A program made the position numbers and the translations under genes. Under the pieces are notes generated by a model. That model saw only the letters and a list, made by a program, of their open reading frames with translations. It did no database searches and was not told the origin of the DNA. Positions 45,998 through 57,700 of a stretch of 64,000 nucleotides of DNA are shown here, piece after piece. Origin of the DNA: Panicum virgatum (Eukaryota; Streptophyta; Magnoliopsida; Poales; Poaceae); NCBI RefSeq assembly GCF_016808335.1, contig NC_053137.1, positions 9,846,506-9,910,505 on the forward strand. The letters run 5' to 3'. How positions within the stretch are numbered: position 1 is the first letter of the stretch; every line of letters starts with the position of its first letter.

Positions 45998-46006
45998 ATC
46001 TGTGCC

Positions 46007-46164
46007 TAGGGGTGGTAAAGGGCCCAACATTTTGAACTAGAAAATCTAAGGGCCAGGCCCTAAAAGGGCCGGGCTCTAATCTGATGCAATTTTGAGCTAA
46101 AAAATTTAAGGGCCTTGTTGGGCTGTGAAGAGGCCAATAGGGCTATGGCCCGTTACCACCCCTA
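46007..46164. mobile_element. hAT MITE, 158 bp, inside the LINE target duplication
   Basis: Ends TAGGGGTGGTAA and TTACCACCCCTA are inverted repeats; the 8-bp TCTGTGCC lies on both sides (45999-46006 and 46165-46172). The inside is built of AAGGGCC / GGGCC words. Non-coding. It landed in the right-hand target duplication of the LINE fragment and is therefore younger. Confidence 0.9.
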
Positions 46165-46925
46165 TCTGTGCCACGTATCATCATGCCTGTCCAAGTTATC
46201 GGAAGAATGGAGCTGCTAAGTTGATCATGAGGAGTCAAGTTGAAGAAATTGGAAAATTGTACCACTTGCCCACATTACTGCATAAGTGGATGAAGGATTC
46301 AACTTACCACCAAAGGATCAAGCCTAAGCAAGATTGTGACACTTCTACTACCACTATAATCACGAAGGTGGAGTCAAAGCTGAACAAGTTGAAGGAACCA
46401 CGTGTCGTCAATGATGAAGCTGGAACCGATAACCATGCTTAGGAGTACCCCCTCTAACTCTATTAACAACATTTAGCATTGTCTTTGACCGTGTTGACTG
46501 GTGGAATTCGGTGTTTGTATGATGATGCTTGACTTTATGACCTTGTTTGATACATTTCTTTGTAATGATTGTTGGTGTATTGTGGATCTTTTACCTACAA
46601 TGACATCAGTTGCCTAGAAGGGTTCTTCGTTTATACCTCCCCCTCCTTGTTATCCTCCGTCTTTCTACCTAGTACTTTAGAGGACCTCAAGAAGAAAGTT
46701 CAAGGAAACACTTACATCAATAGTAGAAACCTCCAAGCATCTACAATGATCGACAAATCAAAAAAGCTCTCTTTTCCTTTTTGCTACCCCCATGTCATTT
46801 TTCTTTCCACCTTGATTTATTTAATAATCACCACCACCAAGAGTTTGTGAAAATGATATTATGGACATTACCTTGTTACTCGATCTTTCTTCTCTCTGCT
46901 AACCATATCCCTACCATCCAACCAG
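46165..46925 (+). other. TR-GAG internal region before the gag frame
   Basis: Continues the element after the MITE. A frame at about 46180-46441 (YRKNGAAKLIMRSQVEEIGK) reads like a degraded N-terminal gag segment but has no recognised domain. The remainder has no clear coding content. Confidence 0.35.
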
Positions 46926-48010
46926 ATGGCAAGTCCCAATAGAAATCAAGACGATAGAGCCAATAGAGAAGACCTCAACATTCCAGCACAAACTCAAGGA
47001 TTACAAGCAATGGTTCCAATCATGGTCAAAACTCAACAACATGTTACAGAGCAAGCCTCATTTCCTAGGAGGCACAACCCTATTAGCATTGATAATCTAC
47101 CGGTCTGCCAACGTTTGATAAAGAGAAGCTATTAGCTATGCAAGCTCATGTCTTACAAGGAAGGTTGCAGTCTAAAACACCAACCTCAGGTAACATGGAG
47201 ATGACCAAGGCAGAAGCCCCCACTGGGCTAGTGAAGAGGCAAGTTGCTAAATCATGGAACAATGAGAAGCGTAAGAGGGACTATGAAGCACCAAAGCCAC
47301 TAATAAAGGAACAACATGAGGATAATAAGACTCCGGGAACATGTCAGTGCTGCGAGCATTATGGTCGTCTGTGTCTCCAAGAAGATAGCTTAATGATAGC
47401 GGAAGCAAGACAACGTTACCATTTAGATATCAATAGGAAGTTATCTGCCCAAGATCCGGTCCTAGAAGGAGTCGCCCAAGATGAAGACAGTACTAAGACT
47501 ATAAACCTCGAGGATTGGACTATCTCTTTCAAAGAGTTTCAGCCTAAAAGAAGCAAGCGGCCTAAGAAACAAATTAGTAAAGTAAGCCAAGAGAAGGTAG
47601 AGTTACCACAACCATTGGCAGATACAAGTGTTCAACCTAGTTCCAACCAACTACAGCCTGAAGTGGTTCCACCTCCATATGACAACTCTATCAAGAAGAA
47701 TCCTGATACCCAAGCCATTCCACCAAGAGTGGAGATGGAGCAGAAAGAAAGTCGGGATGAACATGTTAAAAGAGTAGTGTGCTTTAAATGTGGTGAAAAG
47801 GGCCACTATGCCAACAGATGTTCCACAAAGCGAGGAAGTCAGGATGGGTATGCTAAGAGAATGTGTTCTGTATGTAGTAAAGGACACTATGCCAATAGAT
47901 GTCCAACAAAGCGTAAGAAGACTAGATCCCGTGATCTTGGGTTATACTGCCTCACGTGTGGAGAAGATGGACACCTTGCCAGTTGGTGTGAAAAAGAAAA
48001 TGATAATTAA
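46926..48010 (+). pseudogene. Gag-like protein with three zinc knuckles, frameshifted
   Basis: Two overlapping frames (46926-47135 and 47138-48010) read as one protein of about 360 residues with a frameshift near 47115. The C-terminal third carries three CCHC-type modules: CFKCGEKGHYANRC, CSVCSKGHYANRC (one residue short between Cys and His) and CLTCGEDGHLASWC. The middle is Lys/Gln/Pro-rich. Gag zinc knuckles bind the element's RNA in the particle. A weak continuation (48017-48218) follows in the first frame. There is no protease or polymerase downstream. Confidence 0.75.
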
Positions 48011-48327
48011 CTCCATGAGAGAAGTATATGAAGATTTGAGAGGTGATACAAGACCCCAAGCCAGAAAGAAGCAATCCAGCTCTATTCAAATCACTTTATC
48101 AAGCCACAGAGGAGTTTCTTCAACAGATAGGCCAATGAGGCTAAGGAAAGAGTCGATAGTTAAAGGTAGAATTAGACTGAGTATCCGCGAAGCATTTGAT
48201 GTGAGTTGCGGAGAATAAAGAAACATGTTTGAAGAGGTATTGTAAGAAGAAATGACCGAGAAGAAAGTTATGTGTGTGGGATGCTACCCACCTAAACCTT
48301 TGTCTCTTGCTAGCCTTGTGAATCTTG

Positions 48328-48357
48328 GGACGAGATTCCTTTTAAGGGGGGTAGTTC
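48328..48357 (+). other. Polypurine tract region of the TR-GAG element
   Basis: GGGACGAGATTCC followed by TTTTAAGGGGGG, directly before the right LTR. The same arrangement precedes the 3' LTR of the nested Tekay-like element, where the first motif codes for the C-terminal end of pol. Confidence 0.8.
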
Positions 48358-50907
48358 TGTCACACCCTGAAATTTTTGAATTTCAGGATGTGATTAAAAT
48401 TAAAAATAAAACAACAATTTTCTCATAATTTTAAAATTTTCCCAACATTTTTTTTCTTCACAGGGAATTTAGTGTAAAAGAAAATATAATGGTTGCTTTT
48501 CAAAATTAAATAAGGTCTTTTTGTTTGTGTTGCATTCATGCTGCAGTGCATTGTTTATTTGTTTGGGTTTCAATTTGAATTTGAATTCCTTGAATTCGAA
48601 TTTTAATTGAATGTGTTTGTTTCTTCTCAAGAAAATGGAAAACCTTTTCTCTTTCCCCTACACGTTTTCAGCCCACACCTTCCCTTTTCTTTTTCCTTCC
48701 CCGGCCCAACCAGCAGCCTGACCCGCTCCACCTCCTTCTCTCTCCCATCCACTGCCGCGCGAGGCCCGCATGTCAGGGTCATCCCCTTCCTCGTGCGCGG
48801 GCAGGACTCTGCCGAGTCCGCCTCGACCTCGCGTAGCCCGCACCGTCTCCGCGTGGCCCGCATGCCAAGGGCATTGGCCCAGCCTATAAAAGGCGCCTCC
48901 CGTGCCCCCTTGACCTCCATCGGCGCTGCCGCCTTTTTCCGCTCGCCAAAACCCTAGCCCGAGCCACAGTTGCGCCATTGTTGAGCTTGGAGCTCGGAGT
49001 CGCTGCCGCACCTCTATTTCGTCACTCCCCTCACGAATTCGAGCCCGCCCGGAGTTTCGCGTTGAGGTGGGGATTCTCTTCGACCCGTTCTCTCCCTCTC
49101 TCTCGCTCTGCTCCGCCCGGAGATGCTCGACGGAGCGCCGCGCCGCTGCTCTGCCGCTGTGCCCGCTCTCCGCCATGTCTGCGCCACGCGCAAGCCCCAC
49201 CGTTGCGTTCTCCGTGTCGAGCGCATGCTCCCTGTCCAAGCCGCGCGTCAAATCCTAGCTGGACGGCCGTTTTTGGCCTGCGCCGGCGAAGCGCCGCTGC
49301 CCCGACCTCGCCGCCGGCGCTCTGCGTCGCCGCTAGCGCCGCCCGCCTCGTCCCAACCGTCCGATCGAGATCGGGTGGCCCATATTAGATTCGACTCAAG
49401 TCAAACCTAACCCTTACCGGTCAACTATGGTACTTTTGCAAAAGAGCCCCTCGGTTTTATCAAAATTAACCCGCCATCCGAGCCAGTTGAAAACTATTTA
49501 CAAGACAGTCCTTTCTTTTCTGTTTTAACCCCTGGACTTTTCTAAAATAGAACCCGCCATCCTTAGCCTGTAGTTTTGCTAGCTAACCCCTGTAGTTTAG
49601 GTTTAATCTCGTTTTAGTCCCTGGTTTCTTTAGAGCTAGCCCCTGGAAGTTTAAATCTACCGCAAACAAGTCCCTAGAACCATGTTTTAGCCATAACTTC
49701 TTCGTTTTAGCTCCATTTTCATCAATTCTTGCGCTCACGTGATCCTTGTGATGTGTGCAATAGTTTTGTCACCTTATTATCCTTTGTGAGCACACTTTAC
49801 TGTGCCTCGCAAATCCTTTTCGCTAGTCTTTCACGTCTATAGTTAATCGCGTTTAAGTCCCTGCAGCCTTGTTTATCCTATAGAACCGTCGTTTTAGCTC
49901 CGTTTTCCGTGTTTCTTACGCTCTCGTAACCATAGCAGCGAGCCCTATCCTTTAGTATGCTCTTTTAAAGTATTTCTTTTATTTTGGTGTATTGTTCTTA
50001 GATATACTTTGTTTGTTTTGTATGATTTCTCGTTGATTGCTTCGAGTAGAAGGATCGTTGTTCGAAGATTGAAGAATCAAGTAATTCCAAGTGAGCAAGA
50101 GCAGGAGAGCAGTAAGAGTAGCTTTTCGTTGGAGAAAGGCAAGTGACCCTAACCATACTTCTATCTATGCTTATTTACGAGAATACTTGATTTAATTGGA
50201 ACATGGAGAACCACCCAAGAAAACCGTACAACCACAATACCATATGGCTCTGGTCTTGGCTAAGTAATTAGATGATCTATATGTCGTACCTGGGGCATTT
50301 GATTGGTGGATTTTGGGTTATCAAAATTTGAGTAACGGGTGAAAGAAGCTTCGTCTTCTAAGGTACCGCAGAAAGCAAGGGACCAGTGCGTACATATAGT
50401 GATTCTTTGGAAAAACCTCGTAGCGTCCCTATGCAGTCATACCTAAGGAAGTATATATGATGCTTGGCCCGCACTTGCATGGTTGGGTTTAAAGTTCTTC
50501 GGAACTTTTACGCGAATTGTGGCGAAAGTGTACAACCTCTGCAGAGTGTAAAACTTAAAGATGGATTTAAATCATACTCTGGTTATTTCTTGTGGCCTTG
50601 CTGAGTACCAACCATAAGTGTACTCACCCTTGCTTCCTGCTGCTCAGAAGGAGAAAGTTGTGGTGAAGTCTTTTAAAGATGTTGCTGAGTTCTAGGCGTA
50701 CGAACCCCCAGTCGATTGCCTGTGAAGTTTGAAGCCTTCGTTTCCAGGATAAGCTGTATAACTCTAATAGTCTTTTATTTATTTTAGTTCTCTTTTTTGT
50801 GATATTGTTACTGATTATTCACTTATAATGTCTCTATATGTATGAAACTTGATCCTGACATACATATAGTTATGCATTCGATTTTGTCCTTAAAACCGGA
50901 TGTGACA
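48358..50907 (+). repeat. Right LTR of the TR-GAG element
   Basis: 2550 bp, TGTCACACC to TGTGACA. It preserves the unoccupied target of the gypsy element at 49350-49354 (GTCCC). TATA box at 48885-48891. The near-terminal palindrome of the left LTR has one mismatch here (48361-48392). Confidence 0.92.
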
Positions 50908-51812
50908 GCGAAGCAGAGCGGGCAGGGCTGGGAGAGCGTGTGCACTGCGTGGTCCAAGGTGAAGCGAAGCTCACCCGTGGCTTTAGCAGAGGAAAATGGC
51001 GGCGAGGTGGCGACGCGACGAGCTGAGGCGGTGGCGGACGGCGAGCTCCGCCGGGGGCCCTCCACGATCGGAAAGAAGGACGGATGAGGACCAAAATCAG
51101 TTGAGGAGAGGGAGGAGAAGCTCCTCGCGCAAGGAATTGAAGCAAGTCTCACGGAGGAGGAGAATCGACGGCGGCCAGATTTGGGGGAAGGTGATGACAG
51201 CGGCGGCAATAGAGGTGTGGGGGCTAGGGTTTGGGACAAAGGGGGCCGGGATGGCTTTAAGGAGAGAGGAGCGGGCGACCAGTGCGACGGGGAGGGTGGC
51301 CGGCGAGGAGGGCAGTCGGCGGCGGCGGAACTGCGGGAGGCAGCGGACGTGGGCAGAGCCTCGCTGCGAGGACTCGCGAGTCACCCACCGCCCAACCCGC
51401 ACCACACCTGGTGAAGACCCAACCCGCAGCAACCCGATAGCTATTAAAATCCATTCCCACCCATACCAATAAAACCCATCCCAGTACCCGACCCGAAAAA
51501 CCCAAATGGACCCGCCCCACTAGTAGGGCTAATCATAAGAGGTCTTAAGTAAGAGATGGCATGGTTGCCATATAGTTTAGTAGTGTCATGGTACGATAGT
51601 TACATAAAGAGTGCAACAGTCTTATGTTATATTAATTTACGGTGAATAAAGAATTGAGTTCCCGTATAGAGTTGGTTAGAGTCGTCAATTTATCCACACA
51701 TTGCATTTACACAACTGCTAAATCGGTTAGTTAGGTTATAACTCGCTATAGCCTTTCTTAGCCTATACAAACACCAACCGCTAAATGCTTTAGCTCGCTA
51801 TTTTAAACATTT
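50908..51812. other. Right half of the hAT-like element
   Basis: Begins with the GCGAA target duplication of the retrotransposon. The first 500 bp are GC-rich with long but unconvincing frames on both strands. At 51415-51525 there are repeated ACCCAACCC/ACCCG words like those at 25915-26020 on the left side. The last 100 bp carry the terminal GCTATAGCC-type words. Confidence 0.45.
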
Positions 51813-51820
51813 GTTTTTAC

Positions 51821-54784
51821 TGGTTCAATAATTGGCAACATAACTTCAGGATAAATATTACTACTACTCTCCTATAGAAGAGTACCAACATATATTACAT
51901 GTTATCTTATATAGTTTATAGTCTTGCTCCCTTTTTCCTTTTCAATTATGAATGCTTATGACCACTATAGAAGGATGTGAAATGATAAATCTAGGAGAAC
52001 GAGAGCGACTAAAGGTTACCTGAAAAATATAATACAACTGCTATCTCGAACATTGACCTCTGTTTTGTACACCCTAGAATACAGATAGGAACCTCGGCTA
52101 GAAGTGTTAGAAAAAAAATATGATGAATATGGCGATCAAAGGACAAGCAATGCTGCAAAGAAATATAGCATAAACAGCAAAAATTACCACGTAATTAGTC
52201 ATTCAAACAATGAAAAATGGCATCTCAAATAAAGTTTATGACCCCGCTAATGTTCCCAAACCAAACCATTCACACAAGAGACGGATAAGATCCGCTTGCT
52301 GCACGCTGAACAAGGAAACAAATAAAAAATTGAAGCATCGATTCTATATGCAAAACTGTAACGTCCCGCCTCCCTAAGGCCGGGTCCGATTACATCTGAC
52401 AGCTTTTTAAGATGTAGACTACCCTCATAGATCAACACAAGTTTTTTCTGCACACTTTGTCCGCACCCGGGAAGAACTTTCCGGTCGGTAGATCGGCTTC
52501 CGAAAAAGAAGTTGCAACTTGTTAGTACGAGTATTCTATCAATCCTATTAAGCCATGGGTCAGGATGTCAAAAAACATATAGACAAAAGATGCAATCACC
52601 ACGCAGACCTGCACATGGTGTCTCTGTTCTTGTCATCGTGTCGCGCAGCAATGCAGCGGCCAAGGATTAGCGGAAATTCTTTTGTAGGATTCCAACCAAT
52701 TGGCCTTCCACCTCAATTATTGAGCAGAGGCTTGTCAGGATTGTTCCTCTTGTCTTTTTTAAGCTTTGAGCTTGCCAGTCTGCGTGCTGTAGGTCTTGTT
52801 GACTATAGACATTTGTCTGTGAATGTTTAAGGTCGGAATTTTTCTTAATATAAAAACATGACATACTGTGCACACATGACGTTTGGCACTGATATTTTTA
52901 AATAAAGCAGCTTCAATGGATCATCCCCTACAGTGGGACGATCATCATCATTGGCTTCCAAGCACAATAGATGCACGGTCGAAAATAAATAAATAACTAA
53001 AATTGACACCTCCTTTAGCTTTGAATGCTGGCAAGGCTCAAAATCGGGATGGCGATGACTAATAAGTATGCCGAATGTTCTTGAACGTAGCAGTTTGTAA
53101 TGGTATTTGGGATGGAGTATATATCTGGAGGTTTAGATCAAGTCTGAATTTGAACAATTGAGCTAGAGCACCAGTGACGTACGCCAGCAGAAGATATATA
53201 GCTAGTTTCTGATGGCAATCTGCTTATCTTGCATTCAGATTTTCAGATTGGGTACTAGGCTTTTGCCACGCAGGGAAGGCTTATCGTGTAACATGCCTGA
53301 TTAGCGCCATCAAGCTAGTTCCCTTGTCTCTCGTGGGTTATAAATATTCAGATGCGATTGGTCGTCAACCCCATGGCTGGGGTTATGTTGATGTGTCACA
53401 AGTAGTTGAACTACAAAAACTGCAAGAGAGATTGGATACAATAAGGAAGTCAGACAGAAATACGAGCATCGGTGATGCACCGATGTGAATCTCACTGATA
53501 ATCCAATTAGGAATCGAAGTATTAAAGGGTTCAATCTATATGTTGTTTATTATACATTATTGGAGTGTATATTAACAAAATTATGACAAGGGTGAATGTG
53601 ATACGGTGCAGTATTGTAGGTCAAACAAGAGGAACAAGGTACCTACTTGATGCAGTGTAATCTCTTCCAGTGAACCTTTGCTCAACTTCCCCCAAACTTG
53701 GTGCAGCTAAAATTCCCAATGTTTCACAGCCCCACTTCCCCAGTGGAAGCCTCACTTCCAGTTAGCATTGTACTATGCCACACCATTCACTCTATTCTTT
53801 GTCGCTCCTAACCTCTTCAATTTTGATCTCTTGCCACTCCATAATACAAACTAGATCAAATTTATTTTTGATGTGTCAGCTCTGCTATATATAGGAACCA
53901 ATAATTTTTGTAGGATGTGCCTCTATTTGTGTACACAGTAAATATAGCTTTTGGTCTGCTATTTATTGATTCATCAAGACATCAACTAGATATCTATCCA
54001 GGCACATTCAATATTACCAGTACAACAGCTATAAAAGAGTTGGCATGCGTACGTTTTCTCCCCTAAGGCTTAGATGAGGCACACGCACCACATTTTGTGA
54101 TGTCCTTCAGAAAAATTGAAAGCAAGATGTGAACAGAAATGATCTTGTGAAATATAATGCACAGAGTGGGAAAATGACAAACCGTTGCTTGGTTTATTGG
54201 TTATACATTTGCAATCCTTTAGTAGTGATGGCTGATGGCTGCTTTCCTTCGTTGAGTTCCTCTATTGGAAGGAATACTTTGTTTTATGGGTTCAACCATG
54301 CACCAAATGTAAAATATAGATTCTTTGACCTTGCTAAACAATTTTTCCATTCGTCTAGCCGTCAACATACCAAAACATATATCATGTAATTGGTACCAAA
54401 AATTCCAAAAAAAAAAAAACAAACGGTCAATGTTGTAAAGAAACTGTAGTGTTAGACTACAGAAAAACTAGCATATAATATTGTGGATCATGATGAACAT
54501 TTAGAGGCATGTTCGCCATCCAATTAATAAGGACATGTATGAGACGCATTTCATCCTATTAAGTATTCATCAAATTGGCTGGATATTGAATAAGCCAGCT
54601 TCAACTGATCATCCCCTTGTCCGGTGCCTTCTAGGCATATATCTATTGCCTCTGTTACTGCCATGTAGTCTACTGAGATGCATTTCATAACAGGGGATAG
54701 AATCCGCAAAGGATGTTGCGGCCAGCAATTTCTATGGACTTCTTACTTTCTGTTGCTGCTCCTGCGCCCCACCATGCTGTGTTT
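51821..54784. other. Gene-poor stretch downstream of the aminopeptidase gene
   Basis: No supported gene. TGTAACGTCCCGCCTCCC at about 52358 starts a segment of about 150 bp resembling the beginning of a grass LTR, without a partner. A word of about 20 bp around CAGCTTCAA-TGATCATCCCCT recurs at about 52908 and 54597, and the CCCAATG... word of the tandem units is present at 53711. The last few hundred bases presumably hold the 3' untranslated region of the aminopeptidase gene (minus strand). Confidence 0.4.
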
Positions 54785-57700
54785 TCATGCTATATCCTGT
54801 GCGTGGGAGTATCGATGAGTTACATCTAAAATAGGTCTTGTGTTCTTCCATAGCCAGTCGCGAGTATCGCCACTCAGCAGAGGGGAAACCTGCAAAACAT
54901 TGTGGATAGTTTAGCAGGGCCATGAATCCAAGATGAGATGGCTTACTTTAGGAACTCATAAGGCAATATGATGATGATTAAATAGCATAAACATATTCAC
55001 AGAGAAAATCTGTGATGACAGGCACGTGCAAAGAAAGGAGCACGGATAAAAAAAAGTGTGTATATAATGGTATTACAAATTAACAACCCCTCCAGTTGGA
55101 GATGGCATGAGTCACATGGATCTATATCATGAAAGCATACAGAAGGGAGCCATTGTAAAAATAACCATACCACCAGCCTCATCTTGGTGTACAAATAGTT
55201 TAGCTTATCAAGGATATATAAGCTCACCTTATCCCAGACTTCTTCATGGTAATCATTGACCCAGTTGATCTCCGAAGGTGAAAGCAAGGACACATCAATA
55301 AGCTTGCTCTAAAGTTGCAAAATAAATGACGAAATAATCAGTACTTCATGAATTATGTGTTTAGCATGAACAATAATGAGATAGCAGCAGGGCTATTGCT
55401 AAATCATATGGTCACATAGTGAGAGCTTAGACTGCATATCAGGCAAGGGCAGAAGATAGCTCATATTAATCGCTTTTACTGATTATTCAAACAAAAAAAA
55501 TACCAATACAACAATTGGATATACGTAACTAGTGTGAAATGCCATCCATGGCAACCAGATATATTTGTATGTACCTGAATTGGAACAAAGGTTAGTCTCT
55601 CAAAACCAAGGTACGAAATTCCACCAAATGAATTCGCCAGATTAAGCTCCTTTATTAGAAGTAAATTCTGCGTGGTTGAAAAGAAAAAATTAGGGACAAA
55701 AATGACTCCTTGCAGTTCAAGTACAGTGGAAAAATCTACCTCGATACGAATGCCAAACGAATTATCTTCATAATAGCCAGGTTCATTGCTGACAATCATG
55801 CCCTTCTGTAAGGCTGTCAAATTTCCGTATCGATAGCTTATGCTCTGAGGGCCCTCATGTACATTTAGTGCTGCTCCAACTCCATGGCCTGTACCTGGAA
55901 AAAGAATGAACGTGAAAATTGATTTGCATTGCATGCTATAAAGTTCATGGGAAGTCTAAGCCTATGTTTCCATTTAGAGAGAATTTTCGCCTAGTTAAGA
56001 AGGATAAAATATTACCATGTCTATAATCGAGTCCAATCTTCCATAGAGATGAGCGTGCCAGAACATCTAGCACAAAGCCTGGAGTTCTCTCAGGGAACAC
56101 TGCCTGATCAAGAGCTATATGGCCCTGTCTCAAAATTTGAAGATGTTCATAAGGTAGGAACAGATAAGGAGCTGCAAAACTAAATGCTATTAAAATGTGT
56201 GCCACGCATTATAACCAAATTAAGCACCTGTAAAACTCTTGTGAAGCATTCCTTTTGCCTTGGAGAAGGCTCGCCAAAATGTACTGTCCTTGTTATGTCA
56301 GTAGTTCCATCAATGTATTGAGCCCCACTATCCAGTAAAAATAGATTGTCACTTCCAACAGAACTACAGTCCTCTGGGGTTGGCCTGTAGTGTATTACAG
56401 CACCATTTGCACCATAACCTGTGTAGGAAAATGTCACACAACTGCTTCGATTACTCACGACAGCTTTGATTACTCACGCGATCACCGAGCACAAAATTAC
56501 TAGAATCAATGTTCTTACGGCGTTAAGGCGAGTTGTGGCGAGTCACCACCGCCTAGCCGCCTAGGCGGGCTAAGGCGACGCCTAGGCGGGCCAAAATAGG
56601 GGAGCGCCTTGTCGCCTAGGCGACGCCATAAGAACATTGACTATAATATAATGATTTTGATGAAGTTGTAATTACCATTGCCTTCATCAGGAAAATAGAA
56701 TACAAAATAGTAAAATACTTACAAAAATAGGATATTGCATCTAGGTAGTCATCTATCCTGTCATGAACTGGTTCAAGACAAGCTAAATAGACTCAAGGGC
56801 ATCTTTGCACATAATAAATCTATAAGTACTGAATAAAATACAATGAATTATCATACTAATGCATGAAAACAAAGTTTCTGTGATATTTTAATAGTATTTT
56901 CTTACAGTCCAAAACAAGGAAATCATACCACTTATAGTGTCGAAGCTTGTCTCTATAAATCCATCTTGCTTTTTACGAAATTCTAGAAGCTTTTCAGCAA
57001 CTTGTACCTCTGTAAGGGGAACACTTTTACAGACTTCATCCTCTAGCCAGCACCAGAATTCTGCTAAAGCAGCAGCATCTCTACACGTATTAAAGAAATC
57101 TAGTTGTCAATTTGATTGAAAGGAAGGAGCAATACAACAGGAAAATGTGGCACCATAATATTGATAAGTAATTGCATACAGGGGGGCAGACTAGGGATAT
57201 TCCTTAAAACAATATATACATGACTAAAGAACAGTTTAGCTCACCACAAAAATGTTTACTACTGTTTTCCATGCACAAGTAGAAGAATCTATATGGTAAA
57301 TAAAAGGCCACATACATACTGGTTCCCATACGTCAATAGGCCACAAATTTTGTCGAAACTTTGTTGTTCGGCCCAACAGTTTAATAGTTAATGCATTATG
57401 TTTACCAAGAGATAACATTTATTTACCAAATTCCTACTGGGCTGCCCTATATATCTTTTATCTTTGTACAGCTTCATGGAATCAAGCAATTTTGAACAGA
57501 GGAAAATACACTAATTCACAGCTCTTCAAGACAGTACCTTAGGTGTGAATTCTTCATTCCTTCAATTTCTGCCTCATTTTTAACTGACTTGGCAAGCGTG
57601 ACTGGTGAAACATTGTATACAGCATTTAGTGCTCCATTCTCGACGCCAGTTGGCTCGTCTGAATATGCTTCTTTCTCAACTTTTTCCCCTGCTTTTCCTT

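Larger units (their letters stand above)
26211..50907 (+). mobile_element. TR-GAG-like LTR retrotransposon containing a nested gypsy element
   Basis: Perfect target duplication GCGAA (26206-26210 and 50908-50912). LTRs start TGTCACACC and end TGTGACA. Left LTR is 26211-27199 plus 43385-44944; right LTR is 48358-50907. Without the nested insertion the two are 2544 and 2550 bp. A tRNA-Met-type primer site and a polypurine tract are present. The internal region codes only for a gag-like zinc-knuckle protein, with no protease, reverse transcriptase or integrase. This is the layout of non-autonomous TR-GAG elements, which depend on enzymes from a related element. Confidence 0.9.
25306..51812. mobile_element. 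hAT-like DNA element, about 1.8 kb, split by nested retrotransposons
   Basis: The 8-bp sequence GTTTTTAC occurs directly outside both ends (25298-25305 and 51813-51820). Ends are imperfect inverted repeats: CAAGATTCTAAATATCC on the left and, read on the other strand, AAATGTTTAAAATAGCG on the right, followed on both sides by GGCTATAG/AGCTAAAG-like words. Removing the retrotransposon at 26211-50907 leaves about 1.8 kb with a GC-rich middle and no transposase frame. The 8-bp duplication fits hAT. The terminal repeat is weak, so the call rests mainly on the duplication. Confidence 0.62.

Noticed and set aside
50823..51520. Open frames next to the right LTR end
   Set aside because: They cross the retrotransposon/hAT junction and are rich in Arg/Gly/Ala from GC-rich DNA; no domain is recognisable.
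25903..51530. ACCCGCCC-rich words on both sides of the TR-GAG element as terminal inverted repeats
   Set aside because: The words are in direct, not inverted, orientation; the better-supported ends lie further out at 25306 and 51812.
52555..52830. 91-codon plus-strand frame with a Leu-rich centre
   Set aside because: No homologous motif, no splice support, and average composition for this AT-rich stretch; considered chance.
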